Positions 8,585 through 16,536 of a DNA stretch of 64,000 nt are shown here, in pieces. Under the pieces are notes generated by a model. That model had not been told where the DNA came from. It was given only the letters and a program-made list of their open reading frames with translations, and did no database searches. Source of the DNA: JBAYIE01 sp965279165 (lineage in GTDB: Bacteria > Bacteroidota > Bacteroidia > UKL13-3). Where the stretch lies: NCBI GenBank assembly GCA_965279165.1, contig OZ257140.1, positions 1,364,001 to 1,428,000 on the forward strand, in the 5' to 3' direction. Numbering within the stretch: position 1 is the stretch's first letter; each line of letters opens with the position of its first letter. Made by a program: the position numbers and the translations under genes.

Positions 8585-9751
8585 TTACATTAATTTATGG
8601 TAGGCTTTCATCCATCTGTCGGGTATTTCGTCGTTTTGAGCCAACTGGTAATCGGCATAACTGCAAGGTACCATAAACATTCCTTTGTGTTTGCTTTTTT
8701 CATTCGGATAAGGCACTTCCATCCACCAACGTTCAGAATGGAGGTGTTTGTAAAAAACGATTTCGTATGAACTGCTTTTAAACGTAGTTCGGTACATCAT
8801 ATAATCTTTGCTATCCGGCAAAGGGTAATCGTTTTTGCGGTTATAAAAGCCATCGATAAAATACCAAATCATTTGGGCAACCAATTTGGCACTTCTTCCT
8901 TTTTCGTCGTGGCTGGTATTTAAATCGTATAAACCAACCGAAGTAAGTTCGTTACCCATTCCGGCATAACGCATGATTTGACAAGCTTCTTCGGCAAATA
9001 AACCATTTGGGTTATTACCTACAGTTCCAGGCGCATCGGAGGCACGAATGCTGTTGCAACTAAACACAAATAAATCGGCATTGCGTAATAATGGTTCCGT
9101 TTCTTGTGGCTTAAAACGGATATTTCCCAAACGCATCAAATCGAAATTCATTTTTTCGAATGCGTCCAAACTTTCCTGTTCTATATAATAATTCTGGTTT
9201 GCCAAGTGTACCAGATTGAATAAATAATTGGGTTGATGGGTAATAATCTTATACAGATAATTGGAATTGTGCGGATTGGTTTCATCTTGTAAAAGTTCAA
9301 TTTTAGCATCGCAAGAAACCAAATTTACCGAATGCTGAAATCCTTGGTAGGCAGTGTATTGAGCATATGCAAGTCCCTGCATGCCTCCCAAAATTATGGT
9401 CACAATTTTTCTTTCGAGTAGGTAACGGATACAACTATTGAGTGCAAACAAGGTATCATCCACCGAATCGCCGGGTTTAATATTTCCCAAATCCACCAGT
9501 TTCACACCAAATTTGTGTTTCACCAATTGGTAAAAATGTTTTCTGATTTGGTCGGGTGTAGCAGCACAACCTTCGTCGCCATGATTCATGCGGTCTTCTT
9601 CAACACCAATAATAGCCAGATGTACCCCCTCGAGGTTGGGCATGGTTTTGGCATAAATGTCAGCCACATTAACGAGCGACCGTGGCGAACTATTGGCAAA
9701 ATCCAAAAAAACAGAATCGCTTACAGGGGATAAATAATCGGTGAGTTGCAT
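8585..9751 (-). CDS. Arginase/formimidoylglutamase-fold protein with altered metal-site motifs
   Basis: 388 residues resembling the ureohydrolase family, and in particular the Bacteroidota proteins annotated as formimidoylglutamase. The three metal-binding motifs are present in position but altered. The GGDHS motif reads GGMQG (122-126). The DAHxD motif reads DAKIE (148-152), so the His is lost and the second Asp is Glu. The SxDxDxxDP motif reads SCNSIRASDAP (231-241). A binuclear Mn centre therefore looks unlikely, and the protein may bind another ligand or be catalytically dead; this is inference. It is the first gene of a probable two-gene unit with the membrane/TPR gene and is divergent from the epimerase gene. 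Confidence 0.7.
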   Translation of the reverse strand: MQLTDYLSPVSDSVFLDFANSSPRSLVNVADIYAKTMPNLEGVHLAIIGVEEDRMNHGDEGCAATPDQIRKHFYQLVKHKFGVKLVDLGNIKPGDSVDDTLFALNSCIRYLLERKIVTIILGGMQGLAYAQYTAYQGFQHSVNLVSCDAKIELLQDETNPHNSNYLYKIITHQPNYLFNLVHLANQNYYIEQESLDAFEKMNFDLMRLGNIRFKPQETEPLLRNADLFVFSCNSIRASDAPGTVGNNPNGLFAEEACQIMRYAGMGNELTSVGLYDLNTSHDEKGRSAKLVAQMIWYFIDGFYNRKNDYPLPDSKDYMMYRTTFKSSSYEIVFYKHLHSERWWMEVPYPNEKSKHKGMFMVPCSYADYQLAQNDEIPDRWMKAYHKLM

Positions 9752-9815
9752 TGTTTTATTTTGTTCCCCACAAAATACCTTATTTTCGCGTCACCTTAAA
9801 TAAACATTTCCACAC

Positions 9816-10847
9816 TTGATATTAGTTAGCGGGGCAACCGGATTTTTAGGCGCACATTTGGCGTGTTACATACTGCAGCAAGGCAAAACCATAAGAGCCA
9901 TCAAACGAAACAGCTCTTCTTTGGATGAATTTAACTACATATTCTCCCTGTATTTTGGCGAATTAACCGATATCGAACAACAAAATTACCGGCAAAAGAT
10001 AGCTTGGAAGGATGCAGACATACTCGATATTCCGGCGCTTGAAATTGCATTTGATGGCATTTCGGAAGTATACCATGCAGCAGCTACCGTTTCTTTTTTA
10101 CAGAAACACAAGCAAATGATGCATGAAATAAATGTTACCGGAACCACCAATATGGTAAATATTGCACTCGAAAAAAAGGTGCAGAAATTTTGCTACGTGA
10201 GTTCCATTGCAGCGCTGGGAAGAGAAAAAAACGGAATAGCGATTTCAGAAGATAGCAAATGGGTCGAATCTTCCCTTAATTCGAATTACGCGGTTAGCAA
10301 ACACAAAGCTGAAATGGAAGTATGGAGAGCTATGGAAGAAGGCTTGCCGGCAGTGATTGTAAATCCGGGTGTAATATTAGGTGCAGGCAACTGGAATAAA
10401 GGAAGCTGCAAATTATTTGAATTGCCTTGGAAATCATTTCCATTTTATACCAATGGTATCAATGGTTATGTAGATGTTCGAGATGTGGCAAAAGCCATGT
10501 ATCTGTTGATGCAAAGGCCTGAAACATTTTCGAATCGTTATGTTTTGGTAAGTAAGAATATGGATATGCAGGAATTTATGCATACGGTTGCCGGACATTA
10601 CCAAAAAGCTAAAGCCAAATTTAAAGTTACCCGGTGGATGGCAGAAATGGCCTGGATATTATTTGCCATCAAAAGTATTTTTACAGGAAAAGAAGCGGTT
10701 ATCACAAAAGAGAATGCACGTGCATCGTTAAAAACGTATTTTTACAGCCATAAAAAAATTGAAAATGCCATAGGATTTAGTTTTATTCCGATGGAAGAAA
10801 CACTTTTATATACCAGTACAATATTTAAACAAAACCATTTACAATGA
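9816..10847 (+). CDS. NAD-dependent epimerase/dehydratase (extended SDR)
   Basis: 343 residues. The TTG start at 9816 is chosen because it places the Rossmann motif GATGFLG at residues 6-12, as usual for extended SDRs, with no better start. The catalytic region is recognisable: YVSSIAALG supplies the Ser and NYAVSKHKAE the YxxxK pair. The C-terminal part carries the substrate region (VIVNPGVILGAGNW). Members act on nucleotide sugars, dihydroflavonol-like or steroid-like substrates; the substrate here cannot be told. The stop overlaps the ATG of the lipoprotein gene (ATGA), indicating translational coupling. A possible TTG-N17-TATTTTCG promoter lies just upstream in the 64-base divergent gap. 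Confidence 0.85.
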   Translation: MILVSGATGFLGAHLACYILQQGKTIRAIKRNSSSLDEFNYIFSLYFGELTDIEQQNYRQKIAWKDADILDIPALEIAFDGISEVYHAAATVSFLQKHKQMMHEINVTGTTNMVNIALEKKVQKFCYVSSIAALGREKNGIAISEDSKWVESSLNSNYAVSKHKAEMEVWRAMEEGLPAVIVNPGVILGAGNWNKGSCKLFELPWKSFPFYTNGINGYVDVRDVAKAMYLLMQRPETFSNRYVLVSKNMDMQEFMHTVAGHYQKAKAKFKVTRWMAEMAWILFAIKSIFTGKEAVITKENARASLKTYFYSHKKIENAIGFSFIPMEETLLYTSTIFKQNHLQ

Positions 10848-11548
10848 AGAAATACATCTTAATTGGGTTTGCAATGATTGCTTTTGCGGCATGCAACCAA
10901 AATCAAACAGAAAACACAAGTACCAAATCAGAAAGCGATAATATTACCCGCTTCCGTAAGCTATACGACAAAAGTATGGCGATGAAAGATATCCAAACTG
11001 CGATTACAGCTATACAATTTATTTTATTGGAAGACAGCACCAATGGTTTACGCGATTCGTTGCCTGAATTATATGGTGCGGTTAATAATCTGCCTGCTTG
11101 CATGCAAACCAACGAAGAATCGCTGAAGCGCTATCCAACCAACGAAAAGTATAAAAATATAAAGGTATTGTGTTTGCAACAAACAGGAGATTTAGACGGG
11201 CAATTTGCGTTGTTAAAAGAGCTGTTCGAAACAACCAACAAACCGCAGTATGTTGCACAAATAGCAGCCATACAAATATCTACCGGTAATTTAAAAGATG
11301 CGAATGAAACAGTGAATTTGATTTTGGAAAAATATAATGACTCAAAAGATAGTTTGGAAGTATTTATCGATGAAAACAACAAACAACAGGTGCCTGTAAA
11401 AGCAGCAGCATGGAACATGAAAGGGTATATCTACATGCAACAAAAAAATATAGAAAAAGCCAAGGACGCATATTTTAAAGCATTGGAAATTTATCCTGAA
11501 TTTGTGATGCCGAAGAGAAATTTGGAAGCGATTTTTGCGAGACGTTGA
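10844..11548 (+). CDS. TPR-containing lipoprotein
   Basis: 234 residues. The N terminus MKKYILIGFAMIAFAACNQ is a lipoprotein signal with lipobox FAAC (Cys17), so the protein should be lipid-anchored in the cell envelope. A Ser/Thr/Asn-rich linker follows, then helical repeats. The last one is a clear TPR (AAWNMKGYIYMQQKNIEKAK, continuing to ALEIYPE, about 187-222). TPR lipoproteins act as assembly or docking factors; no specific partner can be named. It overlaps the epimerase stop codon by four bases and is followed by the repeat-rich region. Confidence 0.8.
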   Translation: MKKYILIGFAMIAFAACNQNQTENTSTKSESDNITRFRKLYDKSMAMKDIQTAITAIQFILLEDSTNGLRDSLPELYGAVNNLPACMQTNEESLKRYPTNEKYKNIKVLCLQQTGDLDGQFALLKELFETTNKPQYVAQIAAIQISTGNLKDANETVNLILEKYNDSKDSLEVFIDENNKQQVPVKAAAWNMKGYIYMQQKNIEKAKDAYFKALEIYPEFVMPKRNLEAIFARR

Positions 11549-11581
11549 GGGGAATTACGGATTGCGGATTACGGAGATTTT

Positions 11582-12570
11582 TTGCCACTGATTTCACAGA
11601 TTACACAGATTTACACATTTACGTAATTACTTTTAAAAGTTTTTAACCGCAAAGGACGCCAAGGTTTTACAGCAAAGAGCACGAAGATTTTTGCCACTGA
11701 TTACACAGATTTTTACTAGATGAAAATATTCGGTCCAATGCGGAACTTATCACTGACCCCTAATCACTAACTACTTTTTTTGCCACAGATTTCACAGATT
11801 TACACATTTACGTAATTACATTTACTTGTTTTTAACCGCAAAGGACGCAAAGGTTTTTGCGCAAAGAGCACGAAGATTTTTGCCACTGATTGCACAGATT
11901 TTTACAAGATGAAAATATTCGGTCCAATGCGGAACTAATCACTGGCCCCTAATCACTGACTACTTTTTTTTGCCACAGATTTCACAGATTTACACATTTA
12001 CGTAATTACGTATTTACATTTATTTGTTTTTAACCGCAAAGGACGCCAAGGTTTTACCGCAAAGAGCACGAAGATTTTTGCCACTGATTACACAGATTTT
12101 TACTAGATGAAAATATTCGGTCCAATGCGGAACTAATCACTGACTACTTTTTTTGCCACAGATTACACAGATTTACACATTTACGTAATTACGTATTTAC
12201 TTTTAAAAGTTTTTAACCGCAAAGGACGCCAAGGTTTTACCGCAAAGAGCACGAAGATTTTTGCCACTGATTACACAGATAGCACAGATTATAAATTAAA
12301 TTCGGTATTAGAACCCCGAAGGGGTGACATTATTGTAAAAAATATATTAAAGTCGCAACCAGAACCCTGAAAGGGTGACATTATTATTTGAAGTTTTATC
12401 GCAAAGGGCACGAAGTTCTTTGCCACAGATTTCACAGATTACACAAATGAATTTCAATATGGTAACCCTGAAGGGGTGACATTATTATTTGAAGTTTTTA
12501 ACCGCAAAGTACGCTATGGTTTTTTGCCACAGATTAGAATACACGGATACACAGATTTACACATTTACGT
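11582..12570. repeat. Four-copy ~190-bp non-coding repeat array
   Basis: No gene is seen between 11549 and 12590. A compound unit recurs with the block AACCGCAAAGGACGC starting at 11645, 11834, 12032 and 12215 (spacings 189, 198 and 183). Each unit holds, in order, CGCAAAGAGCACGAAG, TTGCCACTGATTACACAG, GATGAAAATATTCGGTCC with AATGCGGAACT, a CACTGACT-type word, TTGCCACAGATTTCACAG and TTACACATTTACGTAATTAC. Copies differ by small indels and substitutions. The last copy loses the central part and runs into a different repeat at 12311. Shorter related pieces lie at 12400-12440 and 12490-12575. No open frame is shared by the copies. Confidence 0.9.
12311..12500. repeat. Three copies of a small hairpin repeat (CCCYGAARGGGTGACATTATT)
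   Basis: The sequence AACCC(C/T)GAA(A/G)GGGTGACATT occurs at about 12311, 12362 and 12463, each followed by ATTATT or ATTGT and, in the last two, by ATTTGAAGTTTT. CCC/GGG arms around GAA can form a small hairpin. The copies are interleaved with fragments of the 190-bp array. Confidence 0.8.
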
Positions 12571-12590
12571 AATTACGTGCTTTCGTAAAA

Positions 12591-13994
12591 TCAATGCGCA
12601 ACCATCACTTTACTACCCTGTATTTTATTTCCGGATTTGTCTTGAATTACTAAAAAATACATGCCGGAAGGAAAACCTGAAGTAGTTATTGGATTAGTAT
12701 AGCTATGTAATATTTGTACCCCAAGTTGGTTATACAAAATATAGGAATGGTTTGGATTTTTGATTTGGATATTAATTTCACTGTTAGCAGGATTAGGATA
12801 AATTTCAATTTCTTTGCTCAGGTTGTTTTTTAATTCATCGACACCTACTTTGCCATATGCATCAGTTTTTACTAAAATGATTTTATTTTCATTACCTACA
12901 AAGTAATTACCTGCAAAAGCAAAACCACCGTCTTTTGTTTCGAATACCTTTTGATCTATTTCGAAAGAAGGAATATCAATTCTGTTCATCCATACCTCAT
13001 TGAAATTAGAATCTAATTTTGCAATAACAATTCGTTCCGGTACTAATTTGTCGGACTTATGGGTTATAAATCCGCCATCGGCACATTCATTCATCGGTAC
13101 ATAAGTAACTGATCGATTTAACATTTTTTTAGCATACAAAGAATCTCCTTCCGATGAATAATAAACAGCAAATAGGGTGTCTCTAGCATTTTGTTGAAGA
13201 TAATATTGAAAATGAAGAAGTAAAAACCTGCCATCTCGAAGCTTCTTAATATCGGCATAACCTGCCCACCGTGCATTATTATAATTTAAACGTTTATGAT
13301 AAAGTACATTTCCTATGCTATCGATATTTATCAAGGTAAAGTAGTAATTACCGGAAACAATTACATGCGAAATAATGGAGTATGTATTAGTAGGTTCATT
13401 CCAATAAATTTTTGTGCCTGAAAGACTTATACTATCCCCATAATATTTATACCATAATTTATTGCCAAGTGTATCAAGGCAAATTACGCTGACGCGACTA
13501 GGTTTATTATGGCCCGTATATGCTGTTCCTCTCATTAAAATCTTATGTTCCTTTTTATTAAAACAAATCCCCATGGTATATAATCTACCTTCACCCGATT
13601 TTACATCATAGAAAGTATCTAATGTATTATTGCCATTCTGGTCAAACTTAAATAATTTGGAATTATCTATTGTTAATGTTACTGGGGAAGCACCATAACC
13701 AACTGTATAAATGGTGTTATTATATTCAATGCTTTGTTCCAATTGATCCCAATATCCAAATATTTTATTAGTTAATTCAATGCCTTCTCTATCTATTTTT
13801 ATATAATATCCTCTCCAATCCGTTAAACTATCAAATATACTTCCTGTAATATGAAAAGAATTTTTGTGATCTTCATAAATACTGGTAAAACTTACCTGTT
13901 TATTAGGTGCCCCATACAATTTAACAAAATTTATCTGGGCATTTACTCCTGAACAAAAACAAATAAGGATATATAAAATCGAAAACTTTTTCAT
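12591..13994 (-). CDS. Secreted protein with T9SS C-terminal sorting domain
   Basis: 467 residues from the ATG at 13994. This start is preferred over the ATG ten codons upstream because it begins directly with a signal peptide (MKKFSILYILICFCSGVNAQ). The middle (~30-385) is beta-rich with repeated short units such as DGGFITHKSD and DGGFAFAGNYFVGNEN, resembling beta-propeller blades of secreted Bacteroidota proteins. The last ~80 residues are a type A T9SS sorting domain: IYPNPANSEINI, YNQLGVQI and SGMYFLVIQ. The protein should pass Sec and then T9SS and be released or anchored at the surface. No enzymatic motif is seen. It is flanked on both sides by non-coding DNA, with the repeat array reaching its 3' end. 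Confidence 0.8.
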   Translation of the reverse strand: MKKFSILYILICFCSGVNAQINFVKLYGAPNKQVSFTSIYEDHKNSFHITGSIFDSLTDWRGYYIKIDREGIELTNKIFGYWDQLEQSIEYNNTIYTVGYGASPVTLTIDNSKLFKFDQNGNNTLDTFYDVKSGEGRLYTMGICFNKKEHKILMRGTAYTGHNKPSRVSVICLDTLGNKLWYKYYGDSISLSGTKIYWNEPTNTYSIISHVIVSGNYYFTLINIDSIGNVLYHKRLNYNNARWAGYADIKKLRDGRFLLLHFQYYLQQNARDTLFAVYYSSEGDSLYAKKMLNRSVTYVPMNECADGGFITHKSDKLVPERIVIAKLDSNFNEVWMNRIDIPSFEIDQKVFETKDGGFAFAGNYFVGNENKIILVKTDAYGKVGVDELKNNLSKEIEIYPNPANSEINIQIKNPNHSYILYNQLGVQILHSYTNPITTSGFPSGMYFLVIQDKSGNKIQGSKVMVAH

Positions 13995-14369
13995 TAGAAA
14001 TACTAATTTTTTCTTTTTATACACTTATGTCAATTACTTGTACAATTTAGAAACCGGAGTTTAATCCTGTAACATTTTCATTCATTCAAATGTATTTACG
14101 ATATAAAAGTAGGTAAAGTTATGCGTTAATATGGTTGCATGATGAAATTAATTAAACTAGGAATTTGGTATGGGTTATCTATTTAATTGTAAAAATGTAT
14201 TTACTCAGTTTTTGCGTTAGGACATATAAAATCACTTAAGCGATAAGTACAAAGCGCTACTCCCTCCTAAACCATTCGGAAATACCAAGTCTTCCCGATA
14301 ATATTGCAATAAACATACTTACCTACCCTGATAACTGTTGATGCATATATTGCAAATTGTGAACCATGG
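13995..14369. other. Intergenic stretch without recognised content
   Basis: An AT-rich gap of 375 bases between the T9SS cargo gene and the DUF1801-like gene. No tRNA, hairpin terminator or gene remnant was recognised; only short frames with stops are present. Confidence 0.6.
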
Positions 14370-14708
14370 ATGCGAACCAAATTAGCATATGTTCGTCAGC
14401 TCATTTTAACATTTCCGGAAATTACGGAAAAGGTTCGTTACAAATGCCCGTTTTATGATTACCATGGCATGTTGCTATATATGAGTCCGTATCGGAAACA
14501 TAGATTGGTAGTTGGATTTTGTAACGGGGTTTATATGGAGGATAAAAAGAAATATTTAACTTTCGACGCCGGACAAACTCAAATCAGGCATTTCGAATTA
14601 TTTGAACATAAAAAAATGGATGAAGTAATATTGATTCAATTGATTGAAGAAGCCATGCGTATAAATAAAAATCTGAAGAAACTAAAAGATGGATCTAAAA
14701 ATTACTAA
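14370..14708 (+). CDS. DUF1801/YdhG-like small protein
   Basis: 112 residues. The pattern AYVRQLILTFPEITEKVRYKCPFYDYHGMLLYM, shown here only as its key parts (FPEITEKVRYKCPFYDYHG), matches the DUF1801 (YdhG-like) family. In these proteins an early helix is followed by a W/Y-rich beta sheet and a Lys-rich C-terminal helix (here IEEAMRINKNLKKLKDG). Family members have been linked to iron-chaperone (frataxin-like) roles in Bacillus, but for this copy the function is unknown. Its 3' end overlaps the following GNAT gene by 20 bases, so the two are probably cotranscribed. Confidence 0.7.
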   Translation: MRTKLAYVRQLILTFPEITEKVRYKCPFYDYHGMLLYMSPYRKHRLVVGFCNGVYMEDKKKYLTFDAGQTQIRHFELFEHKKMDEVILIQLIEEAMRINKNLKKLKDGSKNY

Positions 14709-15207
14709 GGCCAAAATGAATGATGCTTCCTTGTTATCGGTATTAGGAGGAGATACTTTCTTTGAAACATTTTTGCCCTATCATGATGCCGAAGATTTAC
14801 ATGCCTATATTAAAAAAGCATATCCTATTACTGCCATTGAAAACAACTTAACCAATCCGAATATTGCCTATTTTATTGCTTACGATAACGCCCTTCCAAT
14901 TGGCTACACCAAATTACTGTTGGATGCAAAGCATCCCTTATTAACAACCAATACCATTGAGCTCGAAAAAATATATGTGCTTCAATCTTACTGGGATAAA
15001 AAGGTTGGAAAAGCGTTAATGGAACATGCTATCGAATACGCCAAAGCAAATCATTTCGATACCCTATTCTTGGGTGTGTGGCAAGAAAATTCAAGGGCAG
15101 TAAATTTCTATAAAAATTTTGGTTTCGACATATTTACTACCCGAACTTTTACCTTAGGGAAAACGGTGTGCGATGATTGGCTGATGAAGAAGGAATTAAA
15201 TGAGTAA
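14689..15207 (+). CDS. GNAT family N-acetyltransferase
   Basis: 172 residues with the GNAT fold: beta strands around YFIAYDNALPIGYTKL, then ELEKIYVLQSYWDKKVGKAL (about 87-106), which carries the acetyl-CoA pyrophosphate loop in the variant form QSYWDKKVG, and the C-terminal NSRAVNFYKNFGF signature (about 134-146). It transfers an acetyl group from acetyl-CoA to an unknown amine; many similar proteins act on spermidine or N-terminal amines. It overlaps the DUF1801-like gene. Confidence 0.85.
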   Translation: MDLKITKAKMNDASLLSVLGGDTFFETFLPYHDAEDLHAYIKKAYPITAIENNLTNPNIAYFIAYDNALPIGYTKLLLDAKHPLLTTNTIELEKIYVLQSYWDKKVGKALMEHAIEYAKANHFDTLFLGVWQENSRAVNFYKNFGFDIFTTRTFTLGKTVCDDWLMKKELNE

Positions 15208-15691
15208 AGGAGTGAATGAGTAAATATGGTCACGTCGCAGAGAATGTCGAATATTTTTTAGCCACAGATTTCACTGATTACACTGAAGGAAACATTACGT
15301 TGGCATAAAGCCAAAATATGAGACTGATACTAACCGCTAACTTTTGACTGATTGCTGACCAATGACTTTTGACTAACTACTGATAGCTGACCGCTAACCC
15401 CTATCCGATGACCACTTATTTTAGCCACAGAATACACTGATTACACAGAATCAATAATTTTAAGAGCATGCAGGAGCGTGAGCAAAATCATGGGCTTGTA
15501 GAATGATGTCGAAGACATTTAAATTAGAAGTATTAGGTGAAAAAGCGAAAAAGAAAGCGTTACAATAAGGAAAATTTGCAAACGACTTTTGACTGAATGC
15601 CTTGGACTGAATGCTGAAGTTTGCAAAATCCTGTATGACAAAAACACCTCACAATTCAACACCTCAACACCTCAACACTTTAACACATCAC
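15208..15691. repeat. Non-coding region with dispersed repeat words
   Basis: A 484-base gap made of words seen elsewhere in the window: TTAGCCACAGATTTCACTG (15257) and TTAGCCACAGAATACACTG (15419), related to the 11.6-12.5 kb array; GTTGGCATAAAGCCAA (about 15299), the reverse complement of TTGGCTTTATGCCAAC at 52.26 kb; stuttering GACTGAT/GCTGACC/ACTTTTGACT words (15320-15415); and CAACACCTCAACACC (about 15659), whose complement recurs at 38.4 kb. No gene is seen. Confidence 0.8.
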
Positions 15692-16243
15692 TTAAACACT
15701 TAAAATTATCTTCGTCTTCAAAATAGCTGCCACACTCATCGCATCTGTAATTTCGCCCCGAAGAACCATTTGGTAAACTGCTTCAAAAGGCAACTTTCTG
15801 ATTTGGAGTTTTTCGTTTTCATCGGGTTGTGGTTCGGTAAAGCTTAAATCTCTGGCAATATATAGATACGCATATTCATCGGTTGCTGCATTGCTGGTTT
15901 GCAGTTGCTGAATCAATTCCCAATGGTTTGCAACAATGCCACACTCTTCTAATAATTCGCGCTGTGCAGAAACAACCGGTTCCACTTCTTTTTCCCCTCC
16001 GCCTTCCGGTATTTCCCAACTATAGGCATCGAATGGAAAACGATATTGACCCACAATCCAAGTGTTTAATTCATCATCTAAGGGAACTATTCCGATTGCA
16101 AATTTTTTAAAACGAACGACCGAATAAGTTCCGGGATTTCCTGCAGGATTGTTAACTTCATGGTGTTCCACTATAATCCAGGGTGATTCATATTTTATTT
16201 CCGTAGAATTAATTTTCCAAGGATTGGTATCTGTGTGTTGCAT
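15692..16243 (-). CDS. Nudix hydrolase, ADP-ribose pyrophosphatase type
   Basis: 183 residues. The Nudix box is GGEKEVEPVVSAQRELLEEC followed by GI (about 82-103), with the catalytic REL.EE core intact. The Glu at position 7 of the classical box is Val, with Glu one residue later. Features outside the box (FKKFAIGIVPLDDE, VGQYRFPFDAYSWEIPEGG) are those of the NudF/ADP-ribose pyrophosphatase branch, which splits ADP-ribose or related sugar nucleotides into AMP and ribose 5-phosphate. Cytosolic. It stands alone between two repeat-rich or non-coding stretches. Confidence 0.85.
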   Translation of the reverse strand: MQHTDTNPWKINSTEIKYESPWIIVEHHEVNNPAGNPGTYSVVRFKKFAIGIVPLDDELNTWIVGQYRFPFDAYSWEIPEGGGEKEVEPVVSAQRELLEECGIVANHWELIQQLQTSNAATDEYAYLYIARDLSFTEPQPDENEKLQIRKLPFEAVYQMVLRGEITDAMSVAAILKTKIILSV

Positions 16244-16536
16244 ATTTTATCGAAATATACCTGCAAAAGAAATCAATTATGGTGAACCAAAAATTTGAAA
16301 TCCTTCCTATTTTTCCGCATCATTCCAAATTCCTTTAAAAACTATCATTAATATTCCGTTAAAATATGCCGCATCAAAGGCTCTCAAAAATCATTGAAAA
16401 AATCATTAAAACACCTGTATCTACAAATAACTTCCTAATTTTACCTTACATTCATCTTTCATTCTTAAGCAAATATTAGGTTTATTCATTGGTAGTAACA
16501 ATGTATCTTTAAAATGTAATAGCCAAACTATCGCAC

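Noticed and set aside
11582..12570. Repeat array as a CRISPR array
   Set aside because: The period is about 190 bases, the whole unit is repeated, no short unique spacers are present and no cas genes are in the window.
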